Part shown: positions 50,678-57,485 of the stretch, piece after piece
How positions within the stretch are numbered: the first letter of the stretch is position 1
Layout of the letters: each line of letters starts with the position of its first letter
Source of the DNA: JACJXF01 sp038316435
GTDB taxonomy: Bacteria > Bacteroidota > Bacteroidia > Bacteroidales > GCA-2748055
NCBI GenBank assembly: GCA_038316435.1
Contig: JBBQAQ010000014.1
Location: 15,700 to 79,699 of the forward strand
Length of the DNA: 64,000 bases
Direction of reading: 5' to 3'
Program-made: the position numbers and the translations under genes
The notes under the pieces: generated by a model
The model's database searches: none
What the model saw: the letters and a program-made list of their open reading frames with translations, nothing else
Told to the model about the DNA's origin: nothing

Positions 50678-50689
50678 CAGTTAAATGAA

Positions 50690-51874
50690 TCATTCAAGTA
50701 TTTCAATAACCTGACCTGCACCAACTGTTCTTCCACCTTCGCGGATTGCGAAACGAAGACCTTTGTTGATAGCAACTGGGTAAATAAGGTTTACAGTGAT
50801 TGTAGCATTATCACCTGGCATAATCATTTCAACGCCAGCAGCAAGTTCGATCTCTCCTGTGATATCAAGAGTTCTCAAGTAGAACTGAGGACGGTAGTTA
50901 TTATGGAATGGAGTATGACGACCACCTTCTTCTTTCTTCAGGATGTAAACCTCAGCTTTAAATTTAGTATGAGGAGTGATACTACCTGGTTTAGCAATAA
51001 CCTGACCCCTTTTGATGTCGGCTTTGTCGATACCTCTTAACAGAAGACCTACGTTATCACCAGCTTCACCACGGTCAAGAATTTTACGGAACATTTCAAC
51101 TCCGGTAACAACTGATTTTGCAGTGTGTCCTAGACCAATGATCTGAACTTCGTCACCTGTATTGATAACACCGGTTTCAATTCTACCAGTTGCAACAGTA
51201 CCTCTACCAGTGATAGAGAATACGTCTTCTACGGGCATAAGGAATGGTTTTTCAATTTCACGTGGAGGAATTGGAATGAAGCTATCAACTGCATCCATAA
51301 GTTCCATTACTTTTTCTTCCCATTTTGCTTCGCCGTTCAGAGCACCTAAAGCAGATCCTTGAATAACAGGAGCATTATCACCGTCGAAATTGTAGAATGT
51401 GAGTAATTCACGAATTTCCATTTCAACGAGTTCCAGAATTTCAGGATCATCCACCATATCAACTTTGTTCATGAAAACAACGATTTTGGGAACGTTTACC
51501 TGACGTGCAAGCAAGATATGTTCACGGGTCTGAGGCATAGGACCATCAGTAGCTGCAACAACGATAATAGCACCGTCCATCTGGGCAGCACCTGTAACCA
51601 TGTTTTTAACGTAGTCGGCATGACCCGGGCAGTCAACGTGAGCATAATGGCGATTAGCTGTTGAATACTCAATGTGAGCAGTATTAATAGTAATACCTCT
51701 CTCTTTTTCTTCAGGAGCATTATCGATAGAGTCAAATGATCTGATTTCAGACAAACCTTTTTTCGCCAGTACCATTGTGATAGCAGCAGTTAAGGTAGTT
51801 TTTCCATGGTCGACGTGGCCAATTGTACCGACGTTTACGTGAGGTTTGGACCTATCAAATTTTTCTTTAGCCAT
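50690..51874 (-). CDS. tuf: Elongation factor Tu
   Basis: The 394-residue GTPase that delivers aminoacyl-tRNA. It shows G1 GHVDHGKTT (residues 18-26), switch II DCPGHADYVKNM, NKVDM (G4), and domain II and III motifs such as GRGTVATGRIETG and GGRHTPFHNNYRPQFY. It lies between the tRNA-Thr(GGT) and tRNA-Trp genes and is cotranscribed with the upstream tRNAs from the promoter at about 52605-52635. Confidence 0.98.
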   Translation of the reverse strand: MAKEKFDRSKPHVNVGTIGHVDHGKTTLTAAITMVLAKKGLSEIRSFDSIDNAPEEKERGITINTAHIEYSTANRHYAHVDCPGHADYVKNMVTGAAQMDGAIIVVAATDGPMPQTREHILLARQVNVPKIVVFMNKVDMVDDPEILELVEMEIRELLTFYNFDGDNAPVIQGSALGALNGEAKWEEKVMELMDAVDSFIPIPPREIEKPFLMPVEDVFSITGRGTVATGRIETGVINTGDEVQIIGLGHTAKSVVTGVEMFRKILDRGEAGDNVGLLLRGIDKADIKRGQVIAKPGSITPHTKFKAEVYILKKEEGGRHTPFHNNYRPQFYLRTLDITGEIELAAGVEMIMPGDNATITVNLIYPVAINKGLRFAIREGGRTVGAGQVIEILE

Positions 51875-51952
51875 AACTCAATTATTAGTTAATTAAATTT
51901 TATTAAAACAATTATTAGTATTTCAATTTTACAATTCTTCACATTCACACTG

Positions 51953-52024
51953 AGCCGATGAGGGGAATTGAACCCCTGACCTCTTCCTTACCAAGGAAAC
52001 GCTCTACCCCTGAGCTACATCGGC
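51953..52024 (-). tRNA. tRNA-Thr (GGT)
   Basis: Minus-strand cloverleaf with acceptor GCCGATG/CATCGGC, D-arm GCTCAGGGGTAGAGC, anticodon loop TTGGTAA (GGT) and T-arm AGGGG/CCCCT around TTCAATT. It is 78 bases upstream of tuf in the same transcription unit. Confidence 0.95.
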
Positions 52025-52030
52025 TAAACT

Positions 52031-52104
<74 letters not shown>

Positions 52105-52259
52105 AATGATTACAGAAAATCTGTAAATCAATATTCTGTCAGCCAATTCAAAAAGGTTTCCTGCTCCAACCTTTACTTTAAGGGCAGAACGGATTCCTCA
52201 CCGGGTATAAGTCCTTCAATTTCTTCCTCGTATCCTTGGAATCCGGACTCTTCCTTTCG

Positions 52260-52342
52260 TGGGGAGAGGAGGATTCGAACCTCCGAAGTCGTACGACAAC
52301 AGATTTACAGTCTGTCCCAGTTGGCCGCTTTGGTATCTCCCC
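52260..52342 (-). tRNA. tRNA-Tyr (GTA)
   Basis: A class II tRNA with a long variable arm on the minus strand: acceptor GGGGAGA/TCTCCCC, D-arm CCAAAGCGGCCAACTGGG, anticodon loop with GTA (ACTGTAAATC), variable arm TTGTCGTACGACTT and T-loop TTCGAAT. A 155-base spacer without features separates it from tRNA-Gly. Confidence 0.95.
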
Positions 52343-52486
52343 GGAAAAATCAGTGAAATACCGGCACTAAAACCGGACAATCGACTGAACCTACAATAAA
52401 TTAAGAACTCATTTTTCCGCCTTTCCTGGTAATATCCCTGAAAAACATTCATTATAAAGCCGTTAGCTCTTTGCACTAAAAAACTG

Positions 52487-52560
52487 AGCCGATGGAGGGA
52501 GTCGAACCCGCGACCTGCTGATTACAAATCAGCTGCTCTGACCAACTGAGCTACATCGGC
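52487..52560 (-). tRNA. tRNA-Thr (TGT)
   Basis: Minus-strand cloverleaf: acceptor GCCGATG/CATCGGC, D-arm GCTCAGTTGGTCAGAGC, anticodon stem GCTGA/TCAGC with loop TTTGTAA (TGT), T-loop TTCGACT. First gene of the Thr-Tyr-Gly-Thr-tuf-Trp unit, 44 bases behind the -7 box. Confidence 0.95.
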
Positions 52561-52603
52561 TTTTAGAGAACGAAGGAGGGAAAACCCCTCCAAAAACGGT
52601 TTG

Positions 52604-52635
52604 CAAATGTATAAATATTTTCCTTATAACACAAA
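52604..52635 (-). promoter_or_regulatory. Promoter of the tRNA-tuf operon
   Basis: On the minus strand TTTG (52635-52632), 20 bases, TACATTTG (52611-52604): an exact match to the Bacteroidota primary-sigma pattern TTTG-N19-21-TAnnTTTG. Transcription should start near 52597, about 37 bases before tRNA-Thr(TGT). Confidence 0.78.
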
Positions 52636-52892
52636 ATAATTTTTTCCGTTTTTTAAAACTTTTTTTGAATTACTGCTTTCTCCTATAAACAAAGACAGAC
52701 AGAAGAGTATTTTATACTTTTATTTAATTATCCACCGTATAAAGTGGTGTTTCATATCTAATAATTCAGCTATAAACATAAAAGATATTCTTTTCTGAAC
52801 TAAATGCACTTCAAAAGATACTATCAAAATTGAAACTTCTATTAATATTTAAAAAAATTTATTTGGGTTCCTTTTTCTATATCTATGGATTT
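52636..52892. other. Intergenic region between tRNA operon and hpf terminator
   Basis: Part of the 465-base gap between tRNA-Thr(TGT) and hpf. It is very AT-rich. I see no reading frame, repeat or RNA fold in this part. The promoter lies on its left side and the large hairpin terminator on its right. Confidence 0.6.
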
Positions 52893-52998
52893 CAAAAAAA
52901 AATGCCGCAGATTCATATATTATTATACTTTTGGTTATAAGTGTTGCTCTAACATGAGCATTTTTTAAAAATCATTATAATATGTGAATCTGCGGCAT
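52893..52998 (-). terminator. Very long terminator hairpin behind hpf, with internal hairpin
   Basis: Arms of 22 bases (52977-52998 and 52902-52923) pair with a single mismatch. On the minus strand the stem is followed by nine T (52902-52894), so it reads as an intrinsic terminator 28 bases after the hpf stop. The 53-base loop holds another hairpin, TGCTC-N6-GAGCA at 52945-52960, which is flanked by T6 on the plus strand. The stem is two to three times longer than normal terminators. Confidence 0.68.
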
Positions 52999-53025
52999 GC
53001 TTGTTTTAAACTTTGCAGGTTGATT

Positions 53026-53322
53026 TTATCCTTTTAATTTTTCTTTATGCTTCTTTAATTGTTTACGAAGTGCTTCAATGCAATCGTCTGTTGATTCTTC
53101 AAATGTTTTTGTTTGTTTTTTTGCAAAAACATCATTTCCCGGAATAAATACCTTAATCTCAACGATTTTGTTTTCCATATCCTGCACTTTTTCCAGTCGA
53201 AGAAAAACTTCAGCTCCAATGATATCATCATAAAACTGAAGCAGTTTTTTAACTTTCTGATCAATAAAGCCCAGAAGCTTGGCATCAGCATCAAAATGAA
53301 TAGAATGAATCTTGATATTCAT
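53026..53322 (-). CDS. hpf: Ribosome hibernation-promoting factor (short HPF/RaiA)
   Basis: A 98-residue protein of the HPF/YfiA family, beta-alpha-beta-beta-beta-alpha. Visible are the N-terminal KIHSIHFDADAKLLGFIDQK, then GAEVFLRLEKVQDMENKIVEI and the C-terminal helix ESTDDCIEALRKQLKKHKEK. The short form lacks the C-terminal dimerisation domain of long HPF. It binds the 30S decoding region in resting cells. It lies 14 bases behind xerC in the rpsU-xerC-hpf order common to Bacteroidota. Confidence 0.9.
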   Translation of the reverse strand: MNIKIHSIHFDADAKLLGFIDQKVKKLLQFYDDIIGAEVFLRLEKVQDMENKIVEIKVFIPGNDVFAKKQTKTFEESTDDCIEALRKQLKKHKEKLKG

Positions 53323-53336
53323 AGGGACCTCCTTAT

Positions 53337-54221
53337 TTAAGTGGCTCTTGGATGAGCCTGTTTATATATATCTTTTAATTTTTCAAAAGTATTATGCGTA
53401 TAAACCTGAGTGGCTGAAAGATTAGCATGTCCCAGTAATTCTTTAATTGCATTCAGATCTGCTCCCCTGTTTAAAAGATGAGTTGCAAAACTGTGACGCA
53501 ATATATGCGGGCTTTTCTTGTCAAGCGTTGTAACTATGTTCAGGAACCCAGTAATAATCCTATAAACCATCTTTGGATAAAGTGTTTGGCCTTTTATTGT
53601 CAGAAGCAAAGATTCATTCGTGTGTCTGGGGAAGGTCTGTTCCCTGAGAACCATGTAAGTCTTTACTTTCCGGCCTAAATCATTATTAATAGGAATAAGT
53701 CTTTCTTTATTTCGCTTACCTAAAACCTTAATCTGACTTTCGCCAAAATTCACCGATAAAGTCTTAAGCCCAATCAATTCGCTGCGACGCATTCCCGTCT
53801 GATATAACAATTCAATGATTAATTGGTTCCGAACTCCTTGAAAATCGCCTCCAAATTCGTAATTATCGAGGAAGTCGTTTAGTTTAACTTCATCGACAAA
53901 AGCCGGAATCCTTTTGCTCATTTTAGGCTTAAGGACCTTATTAAGCGGGTTAACACTAATAATTCCTTTGCGGATAAGATAGCGGGAAAAAGACTTTAGA
54001 CTGGAAAGCTTGCGGTTTACTGTTCTTGGTAAATCGCCTTGTTCAAGTAATGACACCACCCACAGCCGAATCATGGAAGATTCCAAAGCAAAGCCATCAC
54101 TACCGGCCTGCTCACAAAATAAATGGAACTGCTTCAGGTCGTTGTCGTAAGAAGCAACGGTATGAGGAGAATAACGCTTTTCGAAGCGTAGGTAAGATAA
54201 AAAGTCATCCTTATACAACAT
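53337..54221 (-). CDS. xerC: Tyrosine recombinase, XerC-like
   Basis: The 294-residue protein has an N-terminal SAM-like DNA-binding domain (FEKRYSPHTVASYDNDLKQF) and the catalytic domain with Arg145 (GMRRSEL), His239 and Arg242 (HILRHSFATHLL), His265 (LGHANLSATQVY) and the nucleophile Tyr274. The complete catalytic set and chromosomal context between rpsU and hpf indicate the housekeeping dimer-resolution recombinase and not an integrase. Confidence 0.92.
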   Translation of the reverse strand: MLYKDDFLSYLRFEKRYSPHTVASYDNDLKQFHLFCEQAGSDGFALESSMIRLWVVSLLEQGDLPRTVNRKLSSLKSFSRYLIRKGIISVNPLNKVLKPKMSKRIPAFVDEVKLNDFLDNYEFGGDFQGVRNQLIIELLYQTGMRRSELIGLKTLSVNFGESQIKVLGKRNKERLIPINNDLGRKVKTYMVLREQTFPRHTNESLLLTIKGQTLYPKMVYRIITGFLNIVTTLDKKSPHILRHSFATHLLNRGADLNAIKELLGHANLSATQVYTHNTFEKLKDIYKQAHPRAT

Positions 54222-54271
54222 GGGCAGGAAGAATTAAATTAAGCCTGTTTCCTGCTTTCCCCTGTATACGA

Positions 54272-54463
54272 TTAGTCTTCCAGCTGCTGTAAACCCTGTA
54301 CGTAAACTGCGCGAAGTTTCTGCTGTCTGTCCTGAACTGAAGGTTTTACAAATGCCTGACGGCCCCTTAATTCTTTGATAACACCAGTCTTTTCAAATTT
54401 TCTTTTGAATTTCTTAAGCGCTCTTTCAATGTTTTCGCCTTCTTTAATTGGAATAACTATCAT
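54272..54463 (-). CDS. rpsU: Ribosomal protein bS21
   Basis: The 63-residue S21 starts at the ATG at 54463 (MIVIPIKEGENIERALKKFK). The longer frame would add ten residues that the family lacks. The basic middle (KRKFEKTGVIKELRGRQAF) and a C-terminal extension (DRQQKLRAVYVQGLQQLED) are typical of Bacteroidota. The first gene of the rpsU-xerC-hpf unit. Confidence 0.95.
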   Translation of the reverse strand: MIVIPIKEGENIERALKKFKRKFEKTGVIKELRGRQAFVKPSVQDRQQKLRAVYVQGLQQLED

Positions 54464-54769
54464 CTTCTTTATTACCTTTTTAGTGAGCCGCAAATTTATT
54501 AATTCAATTCATCATAATCAAAATATTCTCAAGCTTTTTTTTAAAATCTATTGCGATTCATAAAACGCTAATAAACAGAGAATTGCGATCAACGACCATT
54601 TATCGTATTATTCAACTAAGGTAAAAAAATAAAAAGGAATTGACTATTTTTCGTGTAAAAAAATCGAATTCGGGGCAAAAAAGGCAAATTCTTATTTTGA
54701 TGTGCTATCAATTTAATTATTTATTTTTTATTTTTGGATTTCATCCGAACAAAATTGATTTTTAAAGGC

Positions 54770-54910
54770 CGGATGGAAGTCGCATGATTTTGTTCATAAG
54801 TGTTTTGATTACAACTAAACATGCTCGTTTCATCCGTATATAATTTATTTCAGTGGTCGGATGAACCCCGAAGGGCTCACCGAAGGTAAACCCACATGTT
54901 GCTGAATTAT
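54770..54910. repeat. Inverted-repeat element related to 31081-31147
   Basis: Left arm 54770-54786 (CGGATGGAAGTCGCATG) and right arm 54820-54836 (CATGCTCGTTTCATCCG) pair imperfectly around an AT-rich loop. A second CGGATGAACCCC follows at 54858, and AACCCACATGTTGCT at about 54889 is identical to 15 bases of the repeat upstream of DPP11. The GGATG and ACATG cores in inverted order are common to both loci. Confidence 0.5.
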
Positions 54911-55092
54911 AACTATTTCAAGCTTATATCAGAAAATCTTCCAGACTTAAGGAAGGTAAATCTTCTCTTTCTCTAGAACAAGAAATATAAATTGATGAAC
55001 GTTATTTCATGTAAACAGTTCAACCCCTCGTCGGGGCTGAAATTCTTCGTGTATTTATGCAGTGGGTTTTCACCTAAGGTTATTGAAATTTA

Positions 55093-55105
55093 CCTCCTTC
55101 GGGGG
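55093..55105 (-). terminator. Short stem-loop just behind the helix-hairpin-helix gene
   Basis: CCTCC-TTC-GGGGG (one G-T pair) begins 7 bases after the stop codon at 55112. The T-run lies on the plus-strand side, so its terminator activity for this gene is uncertain. Confidence 0.3.
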
Positions 55106-55111
55106 ATTTTT

Positions 55112-56017
55112 TTACTTCCTTTCTACTGAAAGATAAGGTCTTAACCGTGTAAGCTCTTCTTCTGTAATAATATTATTTTCAATAAGTTCATTGATATTAT
55201 TAATTCCTCCGTTGAATTGGATATACTTCATGATAGATTCAGCCATTCGTGCTGAAATATATGGATGGAGCTTCAATGCGTTAACAGATGTTTCATTTAG
55301 TGAAACCCTGACAATTAATGATGTGTCGACCCGGAGTCGTTCGCAAATTGTTTGAAACCGTAGTGAATCCATTCCTTTTATTTCCAGAATCTGCCCAGTT
55401 CCGGAATATCCGCCCAGTTTGATTCGGTATCTCACGATTTTTCCTGCAAAAAAGGGACCTATACCAGTTAATTCAAGCAATTCAGTTGAATCAACTGAAT
55501 TTATTTCGAACAAAGATTTGACATATTTATAATGTTTAGCTGAATCCCAATCTTTCCCAATTTGCTCAGGGATAAGAATATAACTCTCCCAAAGAGAAAA
55601 AATTGAGTCTGAAACACCGTATAGCTTTTTCACATCTGACTTTTTGAAATATTTCCCGCCAGCTTCACGGTACCGAATCAGATTTTTAGCAATTTTAGAA
55701 GGGAAGTTCATCCTTTCAAGTTCTTCAGGGGTGACGGTATTTGGATCAAAATTCTGGTAAATCGGTTTCGGTTCAGGTTCTGAAACATCCTCTTTATCTT
55801 CATACTGTGGCCTTGAAGGATAACTAATCTTTTCAAGCGAATTGACAAAGTTATCAATCGCCAGATTGTCCTCTGGCCTAAGTTCAAAGGTCTGGAAAGC
55901 CGGAACCGGAAAGAAAATGCGAATGACAAGTGAAATAAAAATCAATGTAGTTAAAATAAGTAGGATTCTTATTTCGGACTGACTAAAACTAAAATATTCA
56001 CGTGGAAATTTGCGCAT
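55112..56017 (-). CDS. ComEA-like helix-hairpin-helix protein, membrane anchored
   Basis: About 300 residues from the ATG at 56017 (MRKFPREYFSFSQSE). The upstream start at 56098 adds an odd, weakly coding leader. One membrane helix (ILLILTTLIFISLVIRIFF) is followed by a Pro/Glu-rich linker. Several helix-hairpin-helix motifs follow: DPNTVTPEELERMNFPSKIAKNLIRYR, then EINSVDSTELLELTGIGPFFAGKIVRYR, then SVNALKLHPYISARMAESIM. ComEA-type domains bind DNA non-specifically, often for uptake or at the envelope. Tandem HhH modules of this kind are common in Bacteroidota. No other competence genes are near. Confidence 0.82.
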   Translation of the reverse strand: MRKFPREYFSFSQSEIRILLILTTLIFISLVIRIFFPVPAFQTFELRPEDNLAIDNFVNSLEKISYPSRPQYEDKEDVSEPEPKPIYQNFDPNTVTPEELERMNFPSKIAKNLIRYREAGGKYFKKSDVKKLYGVSDSIFSLWESYILIPEQIGKDWDSAKHYKYVKSLFEINSVDSTELLELTGIGPFFAGKIVRYRIKLGGYSGTGQILEIKGMDSLRFQTICERLRVDTSLIVRVSLNETSVNALKLHPYISARMAESIMKYIQFNGGINNINELIENNIITEEELTRLRPYLSVERK

Positions 56018-56116
56018 ATTTATTAATGCGGGGATTTTTAAAAAATCAGCCTGCAAATCAGAATATTTTGTGTTATGCAATGATTCTAAACAATTCAATT
56101 TTCCATTTAAGATATC

Positions 56117-56146
56117 AAAAAAAAGCCCCCAGATAATTCCGGAGGC
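56117..56146 (-). terminator. Terminator of fba
   Basis: On the minus strand GCCTCCGGA-N4-TCTGGGGGC (two G-U pairs) followed by eight T (56124-56117), 22 bases after the fba stop: a standard Rho-independent terminator. Confidence 0.88.
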
Positions 56147-56167
56147 CTTTACATTCTTGTGTGAATC

Positions 56168-57247
56168 TTAGAGAGTGTTAATGTTGTTTAGGTCGTTGAA
56201 AGCGATTTTTAGTCTTTCTACGATTGCAACTTCACCTTCTCTGAGCCAAACGCGTGGATCGTATTTTTTCTTGTTTGGTTTGTCATCTCCTTCGGGATTT
56301 CCAATCTGACCCTGAAGATATCCATGATTTTTCGCTTCATATTTTCTGATGCCATCCCAGAACGCCCATTGTGTATCGGTATCAATATTCATCTTGATTA
56401 CACCATAGCTGATAGCTTCGCGAATTTCCTCGTGTGTTGAGCCTGATCCACCATGGAAAACAAAGTTTACGGGTTTATCAGCAGTATTATATTTTTTCTG
56501 AATAAAATCTTGTGAGTTATGAAGAATTTTAGGAGTTAATTTTACATTACCTGGTTTATAAACTCCATGAACATTACCGAATGATGCTGCAATGGTAAAG
56601 TTTGGTGATATTTTGCCAAGTTCTTCGTATGCATAAGCAACGTCTGCAGGCTGAGTATATAACATTGAGTTATCAAGTCCTGAATTGTCTACACCGTCTT
56701 CTTCTCCACCGGTAACACCCAATTCGATTTCAAGTGTCATTCCCATTTTGCTCATTCGGGTGAGGTAGTTTTTGCAAATCTCTATGTTTTCTTTCAATGG
56801 TTCTTCGGAAAGATCAAGCATGTGTGATGAGAACAGTGGTTTACCATATTTTGCAAAATGTTTTTCGCCATAGGTGAGCAAACCGTCAATCCAGGGAAGG
56901 AGTTTTTTTGCACAATGGTCTGTATGAAGAACTACAGGCACTCCGTACAATTCTGCCATCATGTGAACATGTTTTGCTCCTGAAATACAACCTGCAATAG
57001 CTGCTTGTTGGTTTTCATTGGAAAGAGTTTTTCCGGCATAAAAAATACCACCACCATTGGAGAACTGAATGATAATAGGTGAATTAACAACTTTCGCAGC
57101 TTCAATTACAGCATTTACTGAGTTTGTGCTTACAACGTTTACAGCGGGAAGAGCAAAGCCATTAGCTTTCGCAATATTCCATACTTTTTGAAGATCATCG
57201 CCGGTTATAACACCAGGCTTTACTACATCGAGAATTTTTTGGGACAT
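56168..57247 (-). CDS. fba: Class II fructose-bisphosphate aldolase
   Basis: The 359-residue zinc aldolase splits fructose-1,6-bisphosphate in glycolysis. Zinc-site motifs are visible: HTDHCAKK, ANSASFGNVHGVYKPG-like (here IAASFGNVHGVYKPGN) and NFVFHGGSGSTHEEIREAI. The later SYGVIKMNIDTDTQWAFWDG gives the phosphate site. The length of about 359 marks the FbaA (class IIA) type. Transcribed alone. A tandem duplication lies in its upstream region. Confidence 0.96.
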   Translation of the reverse strand: MSQKILDVVKPGVITGDDLQKVWNIAKANGFALPAVNVVSTNSVNAVIEAAKVVNSPIIIQFSNGGGIFYAGKTLSNENQQAAIAGCISGAKHVHMMAELYGVPVVLHTDHCAKKLLPWIDGLLTYGEKHFAKYGKPLFSSHMLDLSEEPLKENIEICKNYLTRMSKMGMTLEIELGVTGGEEDGVDNSGLDNSMLYTQPADVAYAYEELGKISPNFTIAASFGNVHGVYKPGNVKLTPKILHNSQDFIQKKYNTADKPVNFVFHGGSGSTHEEIREAISYGVIKMNIDTDTQWAFWDGIRKYEAKNHGYLQGQIGNPEGDDKPNKKKYDPRVWLREGEVAIVERLKIAFNDLNNINTL

Positions 57248-57261
57248 AATATAATATTTAG

Positions 57262-57408
57262 GTTAAAAGTTACTTGTTTTGTATGTAAATTTAGAATTTA
57301 GAATTTAGAATTATCCTGACTAAAATACTTAAGTTAAAAGTTACTTGTTTTGATGCATGCAAATTTAGAATTTAGAATTTAGAATTTAGAATTATCCTGA
57401 CTAAAAAA
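57262..57408. repeat. Tandem duplication with 7-bp AATTTAG microsatellite
   Basis: Two direct copies, 57262-57332 and 57333-57408, share GTTAAAAGTTACTTGTTTTG and AATTATCCTGACTAAAA. Between these parts sits AATTTAG repeated three times in the first copy and four times in the second. The copies differ near the centre (GTATGT against ATGCATGC). They lie 15-160 bases upstream of the fba start. Confidence 0.8.
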
Positions 57409-57485
57409 ATAATTGCTCCTAAAAAAGGTATTATTCTATAGCCCATCTTCTCATTTCGACAAGCTCAATGTGAAAAGTTCTACCC

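Larger units (their letters stand above)
54464..55111. other. Long AT-rich intergenic region with palindromic repeats
   Basis: A 648-base stretch without a credible gene. It contains a GGATTTCATCC palindrome at 54736-54746, the inverted-repeat element at 54770-54836, a bases-shared copy of the DPP11-upstream repeat at about 54889-54910, a small GC hairpin CCCC-TCGTC-GGGG at 55024-55036 and the stem at 55093-55105 just behind the next gene. The rpsU promoter must be in its left part. I saw no clear TTTG/TAnnTTTG pair. Confidence 0.55.

Noticed and set aside
50692..50700. Possible second start or frameshift near the tuf end
   Set aside because: The tuf frame is continuous and ends in the expected VGAGQVIEILE. 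Nothing unusual remains.
52216..52476. An 86-codon minus-strand frame running across the tRNA-Tyr gene
   Set aside because: It reads through a clear tRNA cloverleaf, has no conserved features and is not preceded by a plausible start site.
53337..54221. Tyrosine recombinase as the integrase of a mobile element
   Set aside because: It lies in the conserved rpsU-xerC-hpf order, and no attachment-site duplication or cargo is seen.
57262..57408. Possible CRISPR array
   Set aside because: There are only two long, nearly adjacent copies and a 7-base microsatellite, with no regular spacers and no cas genes nearby.
57440..57480. TTTCGACAAGCTCAATGTG near the end of tamL as a dispersed repeat
   Set aside because: The phrase resembles repeats I remember from other genomes, but only one copy is in this window and it has no inverted arms, so it cannot be supported here.
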